Source: Candidatus Aminicenantota bacterium (GTDB lineage: Bacteria; Acidobacteriota; Aminicenantia; Aminicenantales; UBA4085). From it: 10,624 bases of DNA. The stretch covers positions 11,817 to 22,440 of the forward strand of contig PMCY01000163.1 in assembly GCA_003154255.1 (NCBI GenBank). The letters run 5' to 3'. Below, one piece after another: positions 1 through 7,600 of this stretch (positions are counted from its first letter, which is position 1; each line of letters begins with the position of its first letter). A program made the position numbers and the translations under genes. Below the pieces are notes generated by a model. The model saw only the letters and a list, made by a program, of their open reading frames with translations, was not told the DNA's origin and did no database searches.

Positions 1-462
1 CGTGCCGCGCAGACCGTAGCCGACGACGGAATATTGCGTCGGGCCCGCATGGCGAAGGAATTCGGCCATGGCCTGGAACCCGCTCCGGCCGTAGAAATCG
101 TCGGCGTTGATGACCGCGAACGGCTCCAGGACCTTGGGCGCGGCCGCCAAGACCGCATGGGCCGTGCCCCAGGGTTTTCGGCGTTCTGGGGGGCATTGGA
201 ATCCGGCCGGCAGGTGGGTCAGCTCCTGAAAAACGTAATCGACGGCGATCTTTCCCAACAGCCGGCCGAGGAAGACGTCCCGAAAATCGGCCTCAATTTC
301 CCGGCGGATGATGAAGACGACCTTGCCGAAACCGGCCCGCAGGGCATCATAGATGGAATAATCGATGATGGTCTCCCCGCCGGGGCCGACGCCGTCCATC
401 TGTTTAAGGCCGCCGTATCGACTTCCAATCCCGGCGGCCAAAACGACGAGGGTGGGTTTCAT
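1..462 (-). CDS. Sugar nucleotidyltransferase-like protein, 5' part (runs off left edge)
   Basis: The minus strand is open from an ATG at 462 to the window edge, giving 154 N-terminal residues with no stop. The protein begins MKPTLVVLAAGIGSRYGGLKQ, the glycine-rich nucleotide-binding loop of the NTP_transferase fold (residues about 7-21). Further along are a GTAHAV motif (99-104) and NADDFYG (119-125), where the acidic residues usually bind the metal and sugar nucleotide. This variant, with GSRYGGLKQ instead of the classic GTRxxPxTxxxPK, is typical of a conserved but poorly characterised nucleotidyltransferase subfamily often annotated only at family level. By family it would transfer a nucleotidyl group to a sugar or amino-alcohol phosphate in the cytoplasm; the substrate cannot be read here. 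The start is supported by GGAG seven bases upstream. The gene is divergent from the kinase at 578. Confidence 0.88.
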   Translation of the reverse strand, partial: MKPTLVVLAAGIGSRYGGLKQMDGVGPGGETIIDYSIYDALRAGFGKVVFIIRREIEADFRDVFLGRLLGKIAVDYVFQELTHLPAGFQCPPERRKPWGTAHAVLAAAPKVLEPFAVINADDFYGRSGFQAMAEFLRHAGPTQYSVVGYGLRGT

Positions 463-498
463 GTTATTTCTCCGCAACCAAATGGGGATGAAAAACGT

Positions 499-504
499 AT
501 CATA
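499..504 (-). promoter_or_regulatory. Possible -10 element for the nucleotidyltransferase gene
   Basis: On the minus strand TATGAT matches five of six bases of the sigma-70 -10 consensus and lies 37 bases before the ATG at 462, giving a leader of about 30 bases that includes the GGAG site. No -35 is well spaced: TTGGCA (518-523) is only 13 bases away and TTGTCA (529-534) is 24. Weak call resting on position and one hexamer. Confidence 0.22.
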
Positions 505-527
505 AATCGAGAGGATTTGCCAACCGT

Positions 528-554
528 TTGACAACCCGGAATGGCCGTGATAAT
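528..554 (+). promoter_or_regulatory. Possible sigma-70 promoter for the kinase gene
   Basis: TTGACA (528-533) is a perfect -35 hexamer, and GATAAT (549-554) matches five of six -10 bases. The spacer is 15 bases, shorter than the preferred 17. Transcription would start near 561 and leave a leader of only about 17 bases before the ATG at 578. That leader has no clear Shine-Dalgarno site; it does hold the 8-base palindrome TAGCGCTA at 557-564. Confidence 0.33.
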
Positions 555-577
555 GGTAGCGCTAGCGAGTCCAAGTC

Positions 578-2593
578 ATGAAATGCCCCCACTGCAGCGC
601 GGATAACCGCGAGGAAAGCCGCTTCTGTCATCAATGCGCGACGCCGTTGCCGACACCGGCTCCCGGAACGCCGGGGCCCGATTCTCCGACCTTAATCGCC
701 GCCTTTGAAAAACTCGGCCGGGGCACGCTCTTCGCCGGGCGCTACGAGATCATCGAGGAGCTGGGCAAGGGCGGCATGGGCTCGGTCTATAAAGCCTTCG
801 ATCAAAAGCTCCAGGAGGTCGTCGCCCTCAAGATCATACGGCCCGAGCTCGGCTTCAACGCGTCCGCCGTGGAGCGGTTCAAGACCGAGCTCAAGAACGC
901 CCGCAAGATCGCCCATCGCCATGTCTGCCGACTCTATGACCTGGGCGAGGCCGGCCTGGTCCAATTCATCAGCATGGAATACGTCGAGGGCGAGGACCTC
1001 AAGAAATTCATCCGCCGAGCCGGGCCGATCGGGGCCGGCCGAGCCATCGCCATCGCCCGCCAGGTGGCCGAAGGGCTGGCCGAGGCCCACCGCATGGGCG
1101 TCATCCACCGCGACCTCAAGCCCCAGAACATCATGGTCGACCTCGAGGGCCGGGCCCGGATCATGGATTTCGGGTTGTCCCGTTTCCTCGAATCCGAGGG
1201 CCTGACCGGCACCGGCGTCATGCTCGGTACGCCGGAGTACATGTCGCCCGAACAGGTCGAGTTGCGCGAAGTCGACGCCCGCTCCGATCTCTACGCGATG
1301 GGGATCATTCTCTTCGAAATGGTCACCGGGAAAGTTCCCTTCGAGGGCCAGACACCCCTGGCCGTGGCCATCAAGCACAAATCCGAAACGCCGCCGGACG
1401 CCCGCGACACCAATCCGCTCGTGCCCGAACCGCTGGTGCGCATCATCTACCACTGCCTGGAAAAAGACCCGGCCCGCCGCTATCAAAGCGCCGACGAGCT
1501 GGCCTCCGCCTTGTCCGATCTGGAAAAGGACCTGCCCACGATCGTCCGGGAGATTTCCCGGAGCGAACTCCGCCCGCCGGGCGGGACGAAGGCGGCACCG
1601 GCTGCGCAAAATGCCGCCGAGCCCGACGCGGCCAAGCCCAAGCGGACGCGGATCCTCCAATACACCGCGGCCGCCGTTATCCTCGCCTTGGTCGTCGGAT
1701 TGCCTTTGATCCGGACCATCAACCGCCGCTCCTCCCCCCACCTGAACCCATCGTCCCCGACGGATCCTCCCCAGTTCAGCGGCGAAACCGGCCGCGCTCA
1801 CCAACCGTCCGAGGAGACCCAAAACAGGCTGTTCGGCATCCAGTTGCCCTCACTCCGGGGCGGAGAGGTGCGCAACGCGTTCGAAAAATTTCTCAAAGCG
1901 GCCGATACGAGCGATCTGGATAATGTCGAACGCGTCGTCGGCGCGGTAAAAGGCCTTCTTCCGGACAAGGGACCGTCCGTCGACGCTTACAACAAGCTGC
2001 GCGACGAGATCCGAATCCGAAAGACGGAGGCCGGAGGCCTGGCCGTGGCGTCCTCATCGACCGCCCGGCCTGCTCCGGCGCCGGACAAGGCCAAGGAGAT
2101 TCAGGGCGACATGCAAAAGCTCCTCTCCGTCGTCGCCGACCGGGAAGCCGCTTTGAAAGCCAAGGCTATCATGGACGGGGCCAAGGAACAGGCACGCAAA
2201 GCCGGCGCCGACGACCGCAACCTGCTCTTTCGCCTGGCCCGCTATGAAGAGGGCAACGCCTCGGAGGCCCTAGCCAAAAACGATTTTTCGGGAGCCCGGT
2301 CTCTCTATGTCGTCCTGGGAAAAACCTATGCCCTGGCGCCCGGCTGCGCCGACGAGGACGCCTGTGCGGCCTCCCTGCGCCGGCTGCTGAACGGATTCAA
2401 GGCTGAAGCGGCGGGCCTAAATCCGGGGACGATCGATCCCTGGCTGATGGAATATGCCCACGAGACGGAAAACCAGGCCCAGGCCTTTATGGCCAAGCGG
2501 GAGATCGATAACGCCGGCGGCGCCTTCCTGCGGGCCGCTTTTCTTTACGAAAAGATCAAGAATTCAGCGGCCGTTGCCGCCTCCAAATCCTGA
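578..2593 (+). CDS. Transmembrane Ser/Thr protein kinase with N-terminal zinc ribbon
   Basis: A 671-residue Hanks-type (PknB-like) kinase. Residues 1-24 form a zinc ribbon (Cys3, Cys6, Cys17, Cys20). The kinase domain spans about 55-320. It has the glycine loop GKGGMGSVY (63-71), ATP-binding Lys85, HRDLKPQN (177-184) with catalytic Asp179 and Lys181, DFG (197-199), GTPEYMSPEQ (217-226) and the late-lobe Arg in DPARRYQ (297-303), so it should be active. A Pro/Ala-rich juxtamembrane stretch (330-355) precedes one hydrophobic helix (359-378). The remaining 290 residues should lie outside the cytoplasm. They are mostly helical and contain two similar TPR-like blocks, around 554-587 and 626-659, and a Cys590/Cys596 pair. 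Family knowledge says such kinases phosphorylate Ser/Thr in response to envelope signals; the ligand and targets are unknown. The ATG is chosen because the ribbon begins at residue 3. The gene converges on the Tricorn gene with 39 bases between the stops. Confidence 0.93.
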   Translation: MKCPHCSADNREESRFCHQCATPLPTPAPGTPGPDSPTLIAAFEKLGRGTLFAGRYEIIEELGKGGMGSVYKAFDQKLQEVVALKIIRPELGFNASAVERFKTELKNARKIAHRHVCRLYDLGEAGLVQFISMEYVEGEDLKKFIRRAGPIGAGRAIAIARQVAEGLAEAHRMGVIHRDLKPQNIMVDLEGRARIMDFGLSRFLESEGLTGTGVMLGTPEYMSPEQVELREVDARSDLYAMGIILFEMVTGKVPFEGQTPLAVAIKHKSETPPDARDTNPLVPEPLVRIIYHCLEKDPARRYQSADELASALSDLEKDLPTIVREISRSELRPPGGTKAAPAAQNAAEPDAAKPKRTRILQYTAAAVILALVVGLPLIRTINRRSSPHLNPSSPTDPPQFSGETGRAHQPSEETQNRLFGIQLPSLRGGEVRNAFEKFLKAADTSDLDNVERVVGAVKGLLPDKGPSVDAYNKLRDEIRIRKTEAGGLAVASSSTARPAPAPDKAKEIQGDMQKLLSVVADREAALKAKAIMDGAKEQARKAGADDRNLLFRLARYEEGNASEALAKNDFSGARSLYVVLGKTYALAPGCADEDACAASLRRLLNGFKAEAAGLNPGTIDPWLMEYAHETENQAQAFMAKREIDNAGGAFLRAAFLYEKIKNSAAVAASKS

Positions 2594-2632
2594 CCGCGGA
2601 CGCTCGGAGCTTGGCCGCGCCCGCGACGGGTC

Positions 2633-5600
2633 TTACCTATTCACCCGCACCGGATAAGCCGGGCGCAGGGCTTTCTTTGGCGGGTTCTTGGCCAGTTCGT
2701 CCAGCGCGATCTGAATGGCCTTCTCCAACTGGGGATCATGGCCGGCCATGACGTCGGCGGGGTTCTGTTCCACTTCGACGTCGGGCGGAACGCCCTCGTT
2801 CTCCACCACCCAGCCATCCTCCGTCCAGATGGCCAGGTTAGGCGCGGTCACGCCGCCGCCATCCATCAAAACCGGAAAGCCAAGTGTGCCGACCAGGCCG
2901 CCCCAGGTCCTCTTGCCGACGATAGGCCCCATCTTGAACTTACGCCACATGAAGGGCAGGAAATCGCCCCCCGATCCGGCCATTTCGTCGGCGATCATCA
3001 CCTTGGGCCCCTGGATCGTGGCGCTGGGCGTCTTGAGATCGTCGCCATAGCGCATGGCCCAGTAGGCGCTGACCGGCTTGCGCAAGTGATCGATGTAATA
3101 ATCGGCCAGCGATCCGCCGCCGTTGAAGCGTTCGTCGACAATGATCGCCTCGCGGTCGGCCTGGGGATAAAAGTACCTTTTGAAGGAGATCCAGCCTGAG
3201 GTGGAGGTATCGGGGACGTAGACATAGGCCACGCGGCCTTTGCTGGCCTGATCCACTTTTTTCAGGTTGCCTTCGATCCAGTCGCGATTGCGGAGGGCCG
3301 ATTCGTTGGGAACGGGCACCGCCTGTACGACGCGGCTCCCGCCGCCGCCGGGATTGGGGCCGACGGTCAGGTCGACGATTTTGCCGGCGGAATTCTCCAA
3401 GAAAGCGTCGATGTCGGCCGGCGGCTTGAGGTCCCGGCCGTTGACGGCCAGGAGGTATTCACCGGCCTTGACGTCCACGCCCGGCTCGGTAAGGGGTGAG
3501 CGGAGCGAGGGGTTCCAGTTCAATCCCCCGTAGATCTTCTTGAACCGATAACGGCCGTTTTCAACCGCGTAGTCGGCCCCCAAGAGTCCCCCGGGAACGG
3601 ACTTGACCTCGGCGATGAAGTCGCCCCCGCCGACGCGGTGATGGCCGACGGCCAATTCCGAACACATCCACATGATGACCCGGTTGAGGTCGTTCCGGCA
3701 GGCCAAGTTGTCGAGGAAGGGTTCGTACTTCTTCTTCATGGCCGGCCAGTCGGCGCCGTGCATGGCCGGATCATAAAAATAATCGCGGTTGATGCGCCAG
3801 GCTTCCTCAAAGATCTGGCGCCACTCCGCCGTCGGGACGACCCGGACTTCGATCGAGTCGACGGCCAAACGCCCTTGACCCGGCTGGGGCTTAGGTATGA
3901 GGGGGGCGATGAAGAAGGCGCCGCCCGCTCCCCCGTAAGCGACTTTCTTCTTGTCCGCCGTCAGCATGAAGCTTATGACGCCGCCGAGAAGGACTTCGTC
4001 CTTGCGGGCCTTGAAATCGTATTTATGGAGAGTCGCGCCGGGACCGGCGGCCGAGCCGATATCGGGCGCGTTCTCGAGGTAGAAGATCTGGCCGGCCTCG
4101 CCCGCGTTCAGGCCGCGGTAGCTCCCGGCGGGCAGGGGGATGGCCACGATGCGACGGTCGAGCCCTTCGAAATCGATCTTCAGGGCAGTCTCGCCGGGCT
4201 TGGCTTTATCATCCGGGGCGGCGGACGGGACCTGTTTGGCGGCCGGCTTGTCTCCGGCCGGGGCCGACGCGGGCTTGTCGGCCGGCTTTTCGGGCACGAT
4301 CTTCTCTTCGTCGCTCTCCTTGGCCAGCAGGTTGGGCGCGTCTTTGGTCAGGGCCGCGACATAGAGCGAATCCGTCTTGCGCATGTCGGCGTTGGACTGG
4401 TCGAACCATTGGCGGACCGGCCCGGCATCCGTCGAGGCCAGGAAATAAAGATATTTGCCGGAGGCGTCGAAGACCGGCTCCGAGGCGTCGCTCAGGCCGT
4501 CCGTGACCGCGGTCGAGCGGTCCTGGGCCAGCGAATAGACAAAAATCCTCTCGAAATAGGTCGCCGTCATGATCGTATAGGCAATCCATTGGGAATCGGG
4601 GGACCAGGATCCGAGGACCTGCTTCCAGCCGGACGGGCTGTAGAGCTTTTCCGAGGCGATCTTCTTGATGGCCCCGGTTTGCAGGTCGATCCAGAACAGG
4701 CTGCGGGAGTTGTCGGCAAAGCTGATCTTCCGGCTGTCGGGCGACCAGACGGGGTTCTCGTAAAAGCCGGCGCCGTCGATTTTGAAGCGCCGGGGCTCGT
4801 CCTTGCCGTCCTGGGCCCGGACATGCAGCTCGTACTCGCCCCCAGCATCGGAGAAATAGGCGATGGATTTTCCGTCCGGAGACCAGATGGGAGACCTTTC
4901 GTGGACAGACGGAGTTTGGGTCAGGTTACGGGGATCGCCCTTCTCCGCGGGCACCGTGACGATCTCGCCGCGGAAATCGAAAGCCGCCCGCGCGCCCGAC
5001 GGGGAGACCGCTGCGCCGCGGATCCAGCGCGCCCCTTTGGCGTAACGCTCGCGCAGCTCGGCCAGGTCGGTGGCGATGCCGATCGTCAACGGCGTGGACG
5101 CGTTTGTCCGCGGATCGAAAATATGAAGGCGGCCGGCCTGCTCATAGATGATCCGCCCACCGCCGGCCGAGGCGTTGAGGACCGGAAAATCCTTGTGATC
5201 GGTCAACTGGAGGACCTGCTTGGTCTTGGGTTCGTAGGAGTAAAGGTTGAATTCGCCGTTGCGGTCCGAGCGGAAATAGACCGTGTCTCCGATCCACATG
5301 GGATTGGGATCGTTCGACCGCCCTTCCGGCTGGGGGATTTTTTCCAGGGCCAGGTCATTCAGCCGGACGATCCAGATGACCGAATTGCGGCCGCCGCGGT
5401 AGTTCTTCCATTCGGTAAAGGCGTCCGGGAGCGGGTTATAAGCGACCTTCGTCCCGTCCGGCGAGAGCGCGGCCCTGGCGGCATTGGGGATCTTGAGCGC
5501 TTCGGGGAAGCCGCCCTCGATGGAAACGGTGTAGAGCTGCTGGTGAGCGGGCGTGTAGCTGGATCGAGAGGAAGCGAAAAGAACGGATTTTCCGTCGGGC

Positions 5601-5965
5601 GTGAAGCCCTGGACGACGTCCGGGCCGGGGTGCCAGGTCAGCCGCTTGGGCACGCCTCCGCCGGTGGGTACGATATACACGTCCGTATTGCCATCGTATT
5701 GAGCAGTAAAGGCGATCAAGGAGCCGTCCGGGGAGAAGGCCGGATTGGCCTCCACGCCAAGGTCCGAGGTCAGGCGGCGGACATTGCGGCCGTCGAGATC
5801 GGCCACCCAGAGATCGTTGGCGTAATAGAACGAGATATGGTCCTGGCTGATGGCCGGCTGGGCCAAAAGCCGGGTATCGCGGACATCAACGGCGAAGAGG
5901 CCCGTGGCCGAAACGGCCATGAGGAAAATACCGATGCCGAGGTTGCGAAGGCGGGTGGGAATCAT
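2633..5965 (-). CDS. Exported Tricorn-type peptidase (S41 family)
   Basis: The protein has 1110 residues, close to archaeal Tricorn in length and domain order. A signal peptide (1-25, cleavage likely after GLFA) indicates export, whereas archaeal Tricorn is cytosolic. Residues about 28-540 form beta-propeller blades with repeated SPDG/WSPD turns (78-81, 168-171, 361-364, 407-410, 454-457). A Lys/Pro/Ala-rich linker (550-592) leads to more propeller sequence (593-690), a helical C1 domain (about 712-785), a PDZ domain (about 788-885) and the protease C2 domain. Catalytic candidates, by motif comparison with Tricorn, are His775 in VGHHRV, Ser998 in AGSGGD and Glu1055 in VVENEGV; NGGG (949-951) is the likely oxyanion region. 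The family cuts peptides into short oligopeptides. The start at 5965 follows AGGAGG (5970-5975) and places the signal peptide correctly. The frame stays open to 6409, but that extension is antisense to the M48 gene. Confidence 0.93.
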   Translation of the reverse strand: MIPTRLRNLGIGIFLMAVSATGLFAVDVRDTRLLAQPAISQDHISFYYANDLWVADLDGRNVRRLTSDLGVEANPAFSPDGSLIAFTAQYDGNTDVYIVPTGGGVPKRLTWHPGPDVVQGFTPDGKSVLFASSRSSYTPAHQQLYTVSIEGGFPEALKIPNAARAALSPDGTKVAYNPLPDAFTEWKNYRGGRNSVIWIVRLNDLALEKIPQPEGRSNDPNPMWIGDTVYFRSDRNGEFNLYSYEPKTKQVLQLTDHKDFPVLNASAGGGRIIYEQAGRLHIFDPRTNASTPLTIGIATDLAELRERYAKGARWIRGAAVSPSGARAAFDFRGEIVTVPAEKGDPRNLTQTPSVHERSPIWSPDGKSIAYFSDAGGEYELHVRAQDGKDEPRRFKIDGAGFYENPVWSPDSRKISFADNSRSLFWIDLQTGAIKKIASEKLYSPSGWKQVLGSWSPDSQWIAYTIMTATYFERIFVYSLAQDRSTAVTDGLSDASEPVFDASGKYLYFLASTDAGPVRQWFDQSNADMRKTDSLYVAALTKDAPNLLAKESDEEKIVPEKPADKPASAPAGDKPAAKQVPSAAPDDKAKPGETALKIDFEGLDRRIVAIPLPAGSYRGLNAGEAGQIFYLENAPDIGSAAGPGATLHKYDFKARKDEVLLGGVISFMLTADKKKVAYGGAGGAFFIAPLIPKPQPGQGRLAVDSIEVRVVPTAEWRQIFEEAWRINRDYFYDPAMHGADWPAMKKKYEPFLDNLACRNDLNRVIMWMCSELAVGHHRVGGGDFIAEVKSVPGGLLGADYAVENGRYRFKKIYGGLNWNPSLRSPLTEPGVDVKAGEYLLAVNGRDLKPPADIDAFLENSAGKIVDLTVGPNPGGGGSRVVQAVPVPNESALRNRDWIEGNLKKVDQASKGRVAYVYVPDTSTSGWISFKRYFYPQADREAIIVDERFNGGGSLADYYIDHLRKPVSAYWAMRYGDDLKTPSATIQGPKVMIADEMAGSGGDFLPFMWRKFKMGPIVGKRTWGGLVGTLGFPVLMDGGGVTAPNLAIWTEDGWVVENEGVPPDVEVEQNPADVMAGHDPQLEKAIQIALDELAKNPPKKALRPAYPVRVNR

Positions 5966-5969
5966 GGTT

Positions 5970-5975
5970 CCTCCT
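5970..5975 (-). promoter_or_regulatory. Shine-Dalgarno site fixing the Tricorn-homolog start
   Basis: A perfect AGGAGG on the minus strand sits four bases before the ATG at 5965. It decides the start, since the frame is open for a further 148 codons upstream and the longer version would lack an N-terminal signal peptide. Confidence 0.85.
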
Positions 5976-5986
5976 GAATCTTCGCA

Positions 5987-6015
5987 GATATACCATAGCC
6001 TTCCTCTCCGATCAA
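5987..6015 (-). promoter_or_regulatory. Possible promoter for the Tricorn-homolog gene
   Basis: On the minus strand TTGATC (6010-6015) and TATATC (5987-5992), each four of six to consensus, are separated by exactly 17 bases. Initiation near 5980 would leave a leader of about 15 bases holding AGGAGG. The -35 lies within the dyad CCGAT-CA-ATCGG (6008-6019), which could be an operator. Hexamer matches are modest, so this is tentative. Confidence 0.28.
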
Positions 6016-6032
6016 TCGGCGTCGCCGCCCGC

Positions 6033-6061
6033 TTGCCACAATGCGGACATTCCCGTACCAT
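6033..6061 (+). promoter_or_regulatory. Possible promoter for the M48 peptidase gene, implying a leaderless mRNA
   Basis: TTGCCA (6033-6038, five of six) and TACCAT (6056-6061, four of six) are 17 bases apart. The expected initiation base is close to 6068, the A of the chosen start codon, so the transcript would have little or no 5' leader. This agrees with the lack of any Shine-Dalgarno site before 6068 or before the in-frame ATG at 6041. Confidence 0.3.
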
Positions 6062-6066
6062 ACGGG
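6052..6066. promoter_or_regulatory. Inverted repeat at the M48 start codon, possible operator
   Basis: CCCGTA-CCA-TACGGG is a perfect six-base inverted repeat with a three-base centre. It ends one base before the ATG at 6068 and covers the candidate -10. A dimeric repressor bound here would block initiation; a small RNA hairpin is the alternative if transcription starts further upstream. No known regulator is recognised from the sequence. Confidence 0.35.
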
Positions 6067-6067
6067 C

Positions 6068-7600
6068 ATGTTCGAGAAAGGCCGATCCCGCCCCGTCCGC
6101 GCCGCCCTCGATTTCTACGAGATCCAGAAACGGCAGGGGGCCAAAAGCCTGGGCGTTTTTGCCCTCCTCCTGGCTTTCTACATCTTCGCCTTCGGCGGAT
6201 TGATCCTGATCGGTTGGACGGCCGTCGGCGCCCTGGGCGGCCGGCTGCCGTTTTATTCTCCCGGATTTTGGGCCAGATTTTGGATGATCGACGCCGCCGT
6301 CTCCGTCTTTGTCGCTCTCCTGCAATATTACGACGCCCGCAAATTCGGAGGGTCGTATATCTTGAAACGCCTGGACGCCCGGATTCCGGACCGCTCCGAC
6401 CGCTACCATCTGGCTATGGAAAACGCGGTCGAAGAGATCCGCCTGGCCGCCGGCCTGCCCAAGGTCAAGTCCTACGTCCTGCCGGATTGGGCAGTCAATT
6501 CCCTGGCCGTGATCGAAGCCGACGGAACGCCGGCGGTGGCCGTCACCGAGGGCTTGTTAGCCGATTTCGCCCGGGATGAGATGGAGGCCGTGGCCGCCCA
6601 TGAAATCGCCCACATCGCCCGCGGCGACGCCTTCCTCCTGACCTTCGTCTGCGCCATGGCCAATTTCTTCGAGCGTATCCGGGAAATGTTCGAACCCGAT
6701 TTCGGGGAAGCAGCCGTCCCGGGAACGCGGCGGGCCCAGGCCGGCGGATCGGTGGTCGCCGCCTTCGCCGCGATGTCCTCGTTCGTCGTCCGCATGCTCG
6801 GCGTCCTGATCAGCCGCGAACGCGAGTTCCTGGCCGATGCCGCCGCCGTCGAGCTGGGGCGCAGTCCCGCCGCGCTGGCCCGGGCCATTTATAAAGCCGA
6901 TGTCAGCAATTCGTTCGTTGGGGATTTCAACAGGACGTACGGACCGTTGTTCATTGTTCCTCCAAAAGCCAAGGGTGAAATCCAGGACGCGGCCGGGCAC
7001 TGGACAAGCACGCATCCCCCCATCGCCCGCCGGATGGCGGTCCTGGCTGAAATGGCTCATACGACGCCGGAAGCGATCGTCGCCCAGATCGGGGACATGC
7101 GCCGCGACCGGGACGGGGCCAAGCTCGTCTTTCCGGCCTACGAGGAGATTCACCGGGGCGCGGCCCTTCCGGCGGGACCGCCGGCAAGTGGCGCCGCCTC
7201 AATCGGCCTCTGCCCGCGCTGCCGCGTTCCACTGGCGGACACGCTCTATGAGGGCGTCTCCATCCGCATCTGCCGCCAGTGCCTGGGCAAGCTCGTCGGC
7301 CAGGATGTCATGGACAGGATCCTGGCCCGGACCGAGATCGGATTCTCTCCCGCGCTCATCCGCAAGGCAGAGGAACTCCGCCAAAGCCAGAAAAGAAATC
7401 CCCTCAAATCGCAGATGCGCCTGGACCGGATGTCGGATCGGGCGGACTGCCCGGCCTGCGGGTACAGGCTGGCCTCGCGGCCATACAACTACCAGTACTT
7501 CATTCCGGTCGACAAGTGCTTATCCTGCGACCGGATCTGGTTCGACGCCGACGAGTTGGAGATTCTCCAGATCCTCGTCGAGCAGGCCAAGGCCCGCTGA
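6068..7600 (+). CDS. M48 (HtpX-like) membrane zinc metallopeptidase with two C-terminal zinc ribbons
   Basis: With the ATG at 6068 the protein has 510 residues; an in-frame ATG at 6041 would add nine (MRTFPYHTG) that look unlike protein and overlap the promoter candidate. Hydrophobic segments at about 28-50 and 68-88 precede the peptidase domain. HEIAH (178-182) gives two zinc ligands and the catalytic Glu179; EREFLAD (251-257) supplies the third ligand, probably Glu253; STHPP (314-318) is the usual later M48 motif. Two more hydrophobic stretches lie at about 188-203 and 227-248. HtpX relatives degrade damaged membrane proteins. Beyond the usual domain there are two CxxC...CxxC modules: Cys382/385/402/405 and Cys461/464/484/487. 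The second continues IWFDADELEIL, the signature of zf-TFIIB ribbons; the first lacks that tail. The ribbons may recruit substrate or regulate the enzyme, which is inference. The gene converges on the 238-residue protein gene with 24 bases between. Confidence 0.9.
   Translation: MFEKGRSRPVRAALDFYEIQKRQGAKSLGVFALLLAFYIFAFGGLILIGWTAVGALGGRLPFYSPGFWARFWMIDAAVSVFVALLQYYDARKFGGSYILKRLDARIPDRSDRYHLAMENAVEEIRLAAGLPKVKSYVLPDWAVNSLAVIEADGTPAVAVTEGLLADFARDEMEAVAAHEIAHIARGDAFLLTFVCAMANFFERIREMFEPDFGEAAVPGTRRAQAGGSVVAAFAAMSSFVVRMLGVLISREREFLADAAAVELGRSPAALARAIYKADVSNSFVGDFNRTYGPLFIVPPKAKGEIQDAAGHWTSTHPPIARRMAVLAEMAHTTPEAIVAQIGDMRRDRDGAKLVFPAYEEIHRGAALPAGPPASGAASIGLCPRCRVPLADTLYEGVSIRICRQCLGKLVGQDVMDRILARTEIGFSPALIRKAEELRQSQKRNPLKSQMRLDRMSDRADCPACGYRLASRPYNYQYFIPVDKCLSCDRIWFDADELEILQILVEQAKAR

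Noticed and set aside
34..531. A 165-codon plus-strand open frame at the left edge
   Set aside because: It is the shadow of the partial nucleotidyltransferase gene on the minus strand, which has convincing nucleotide-binding motifs and a ribosome site.
692..1822. A 376-codon minus-strand open frame opposite the kinase
   Set aside because: Antisense to the conserved kinase domain, with low-complexity Gly/Asp/Leu-rich translation and no motif.
2594..2632. Possible terminator between the convergent kinase and Tricorn genes
   Set aside because: Only short imperfect GC pairings such as GACC/GGTC are present, and no T-run follows on either strand.
3638..5977. A 779-codon open frame on the plus strand opposite the Tricorn homolog
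   Set aside because: It is antisense to a gene with clear domains, active-site motifs, signal peptide and ribosome site. It has no recognisable motif, and long antisense frames are expected in GC-rich DNA.
6041..6067. Alternative M48 start nine codons upstream
   Set aside because: No ribosome site precedes it, the added residues look unlike a protein N-terminus, and it overlaps the promoter candidate and dyad. It cannot be fully excluded.
5966..6409. N-terminal extension of the Tricorn homolog to an ATG at 6409
   Set aside because: The added 148 codons are antisense to the M48 gene and carry no recognisable domain. The signal peptide and AGGAGG place the start at 5965.
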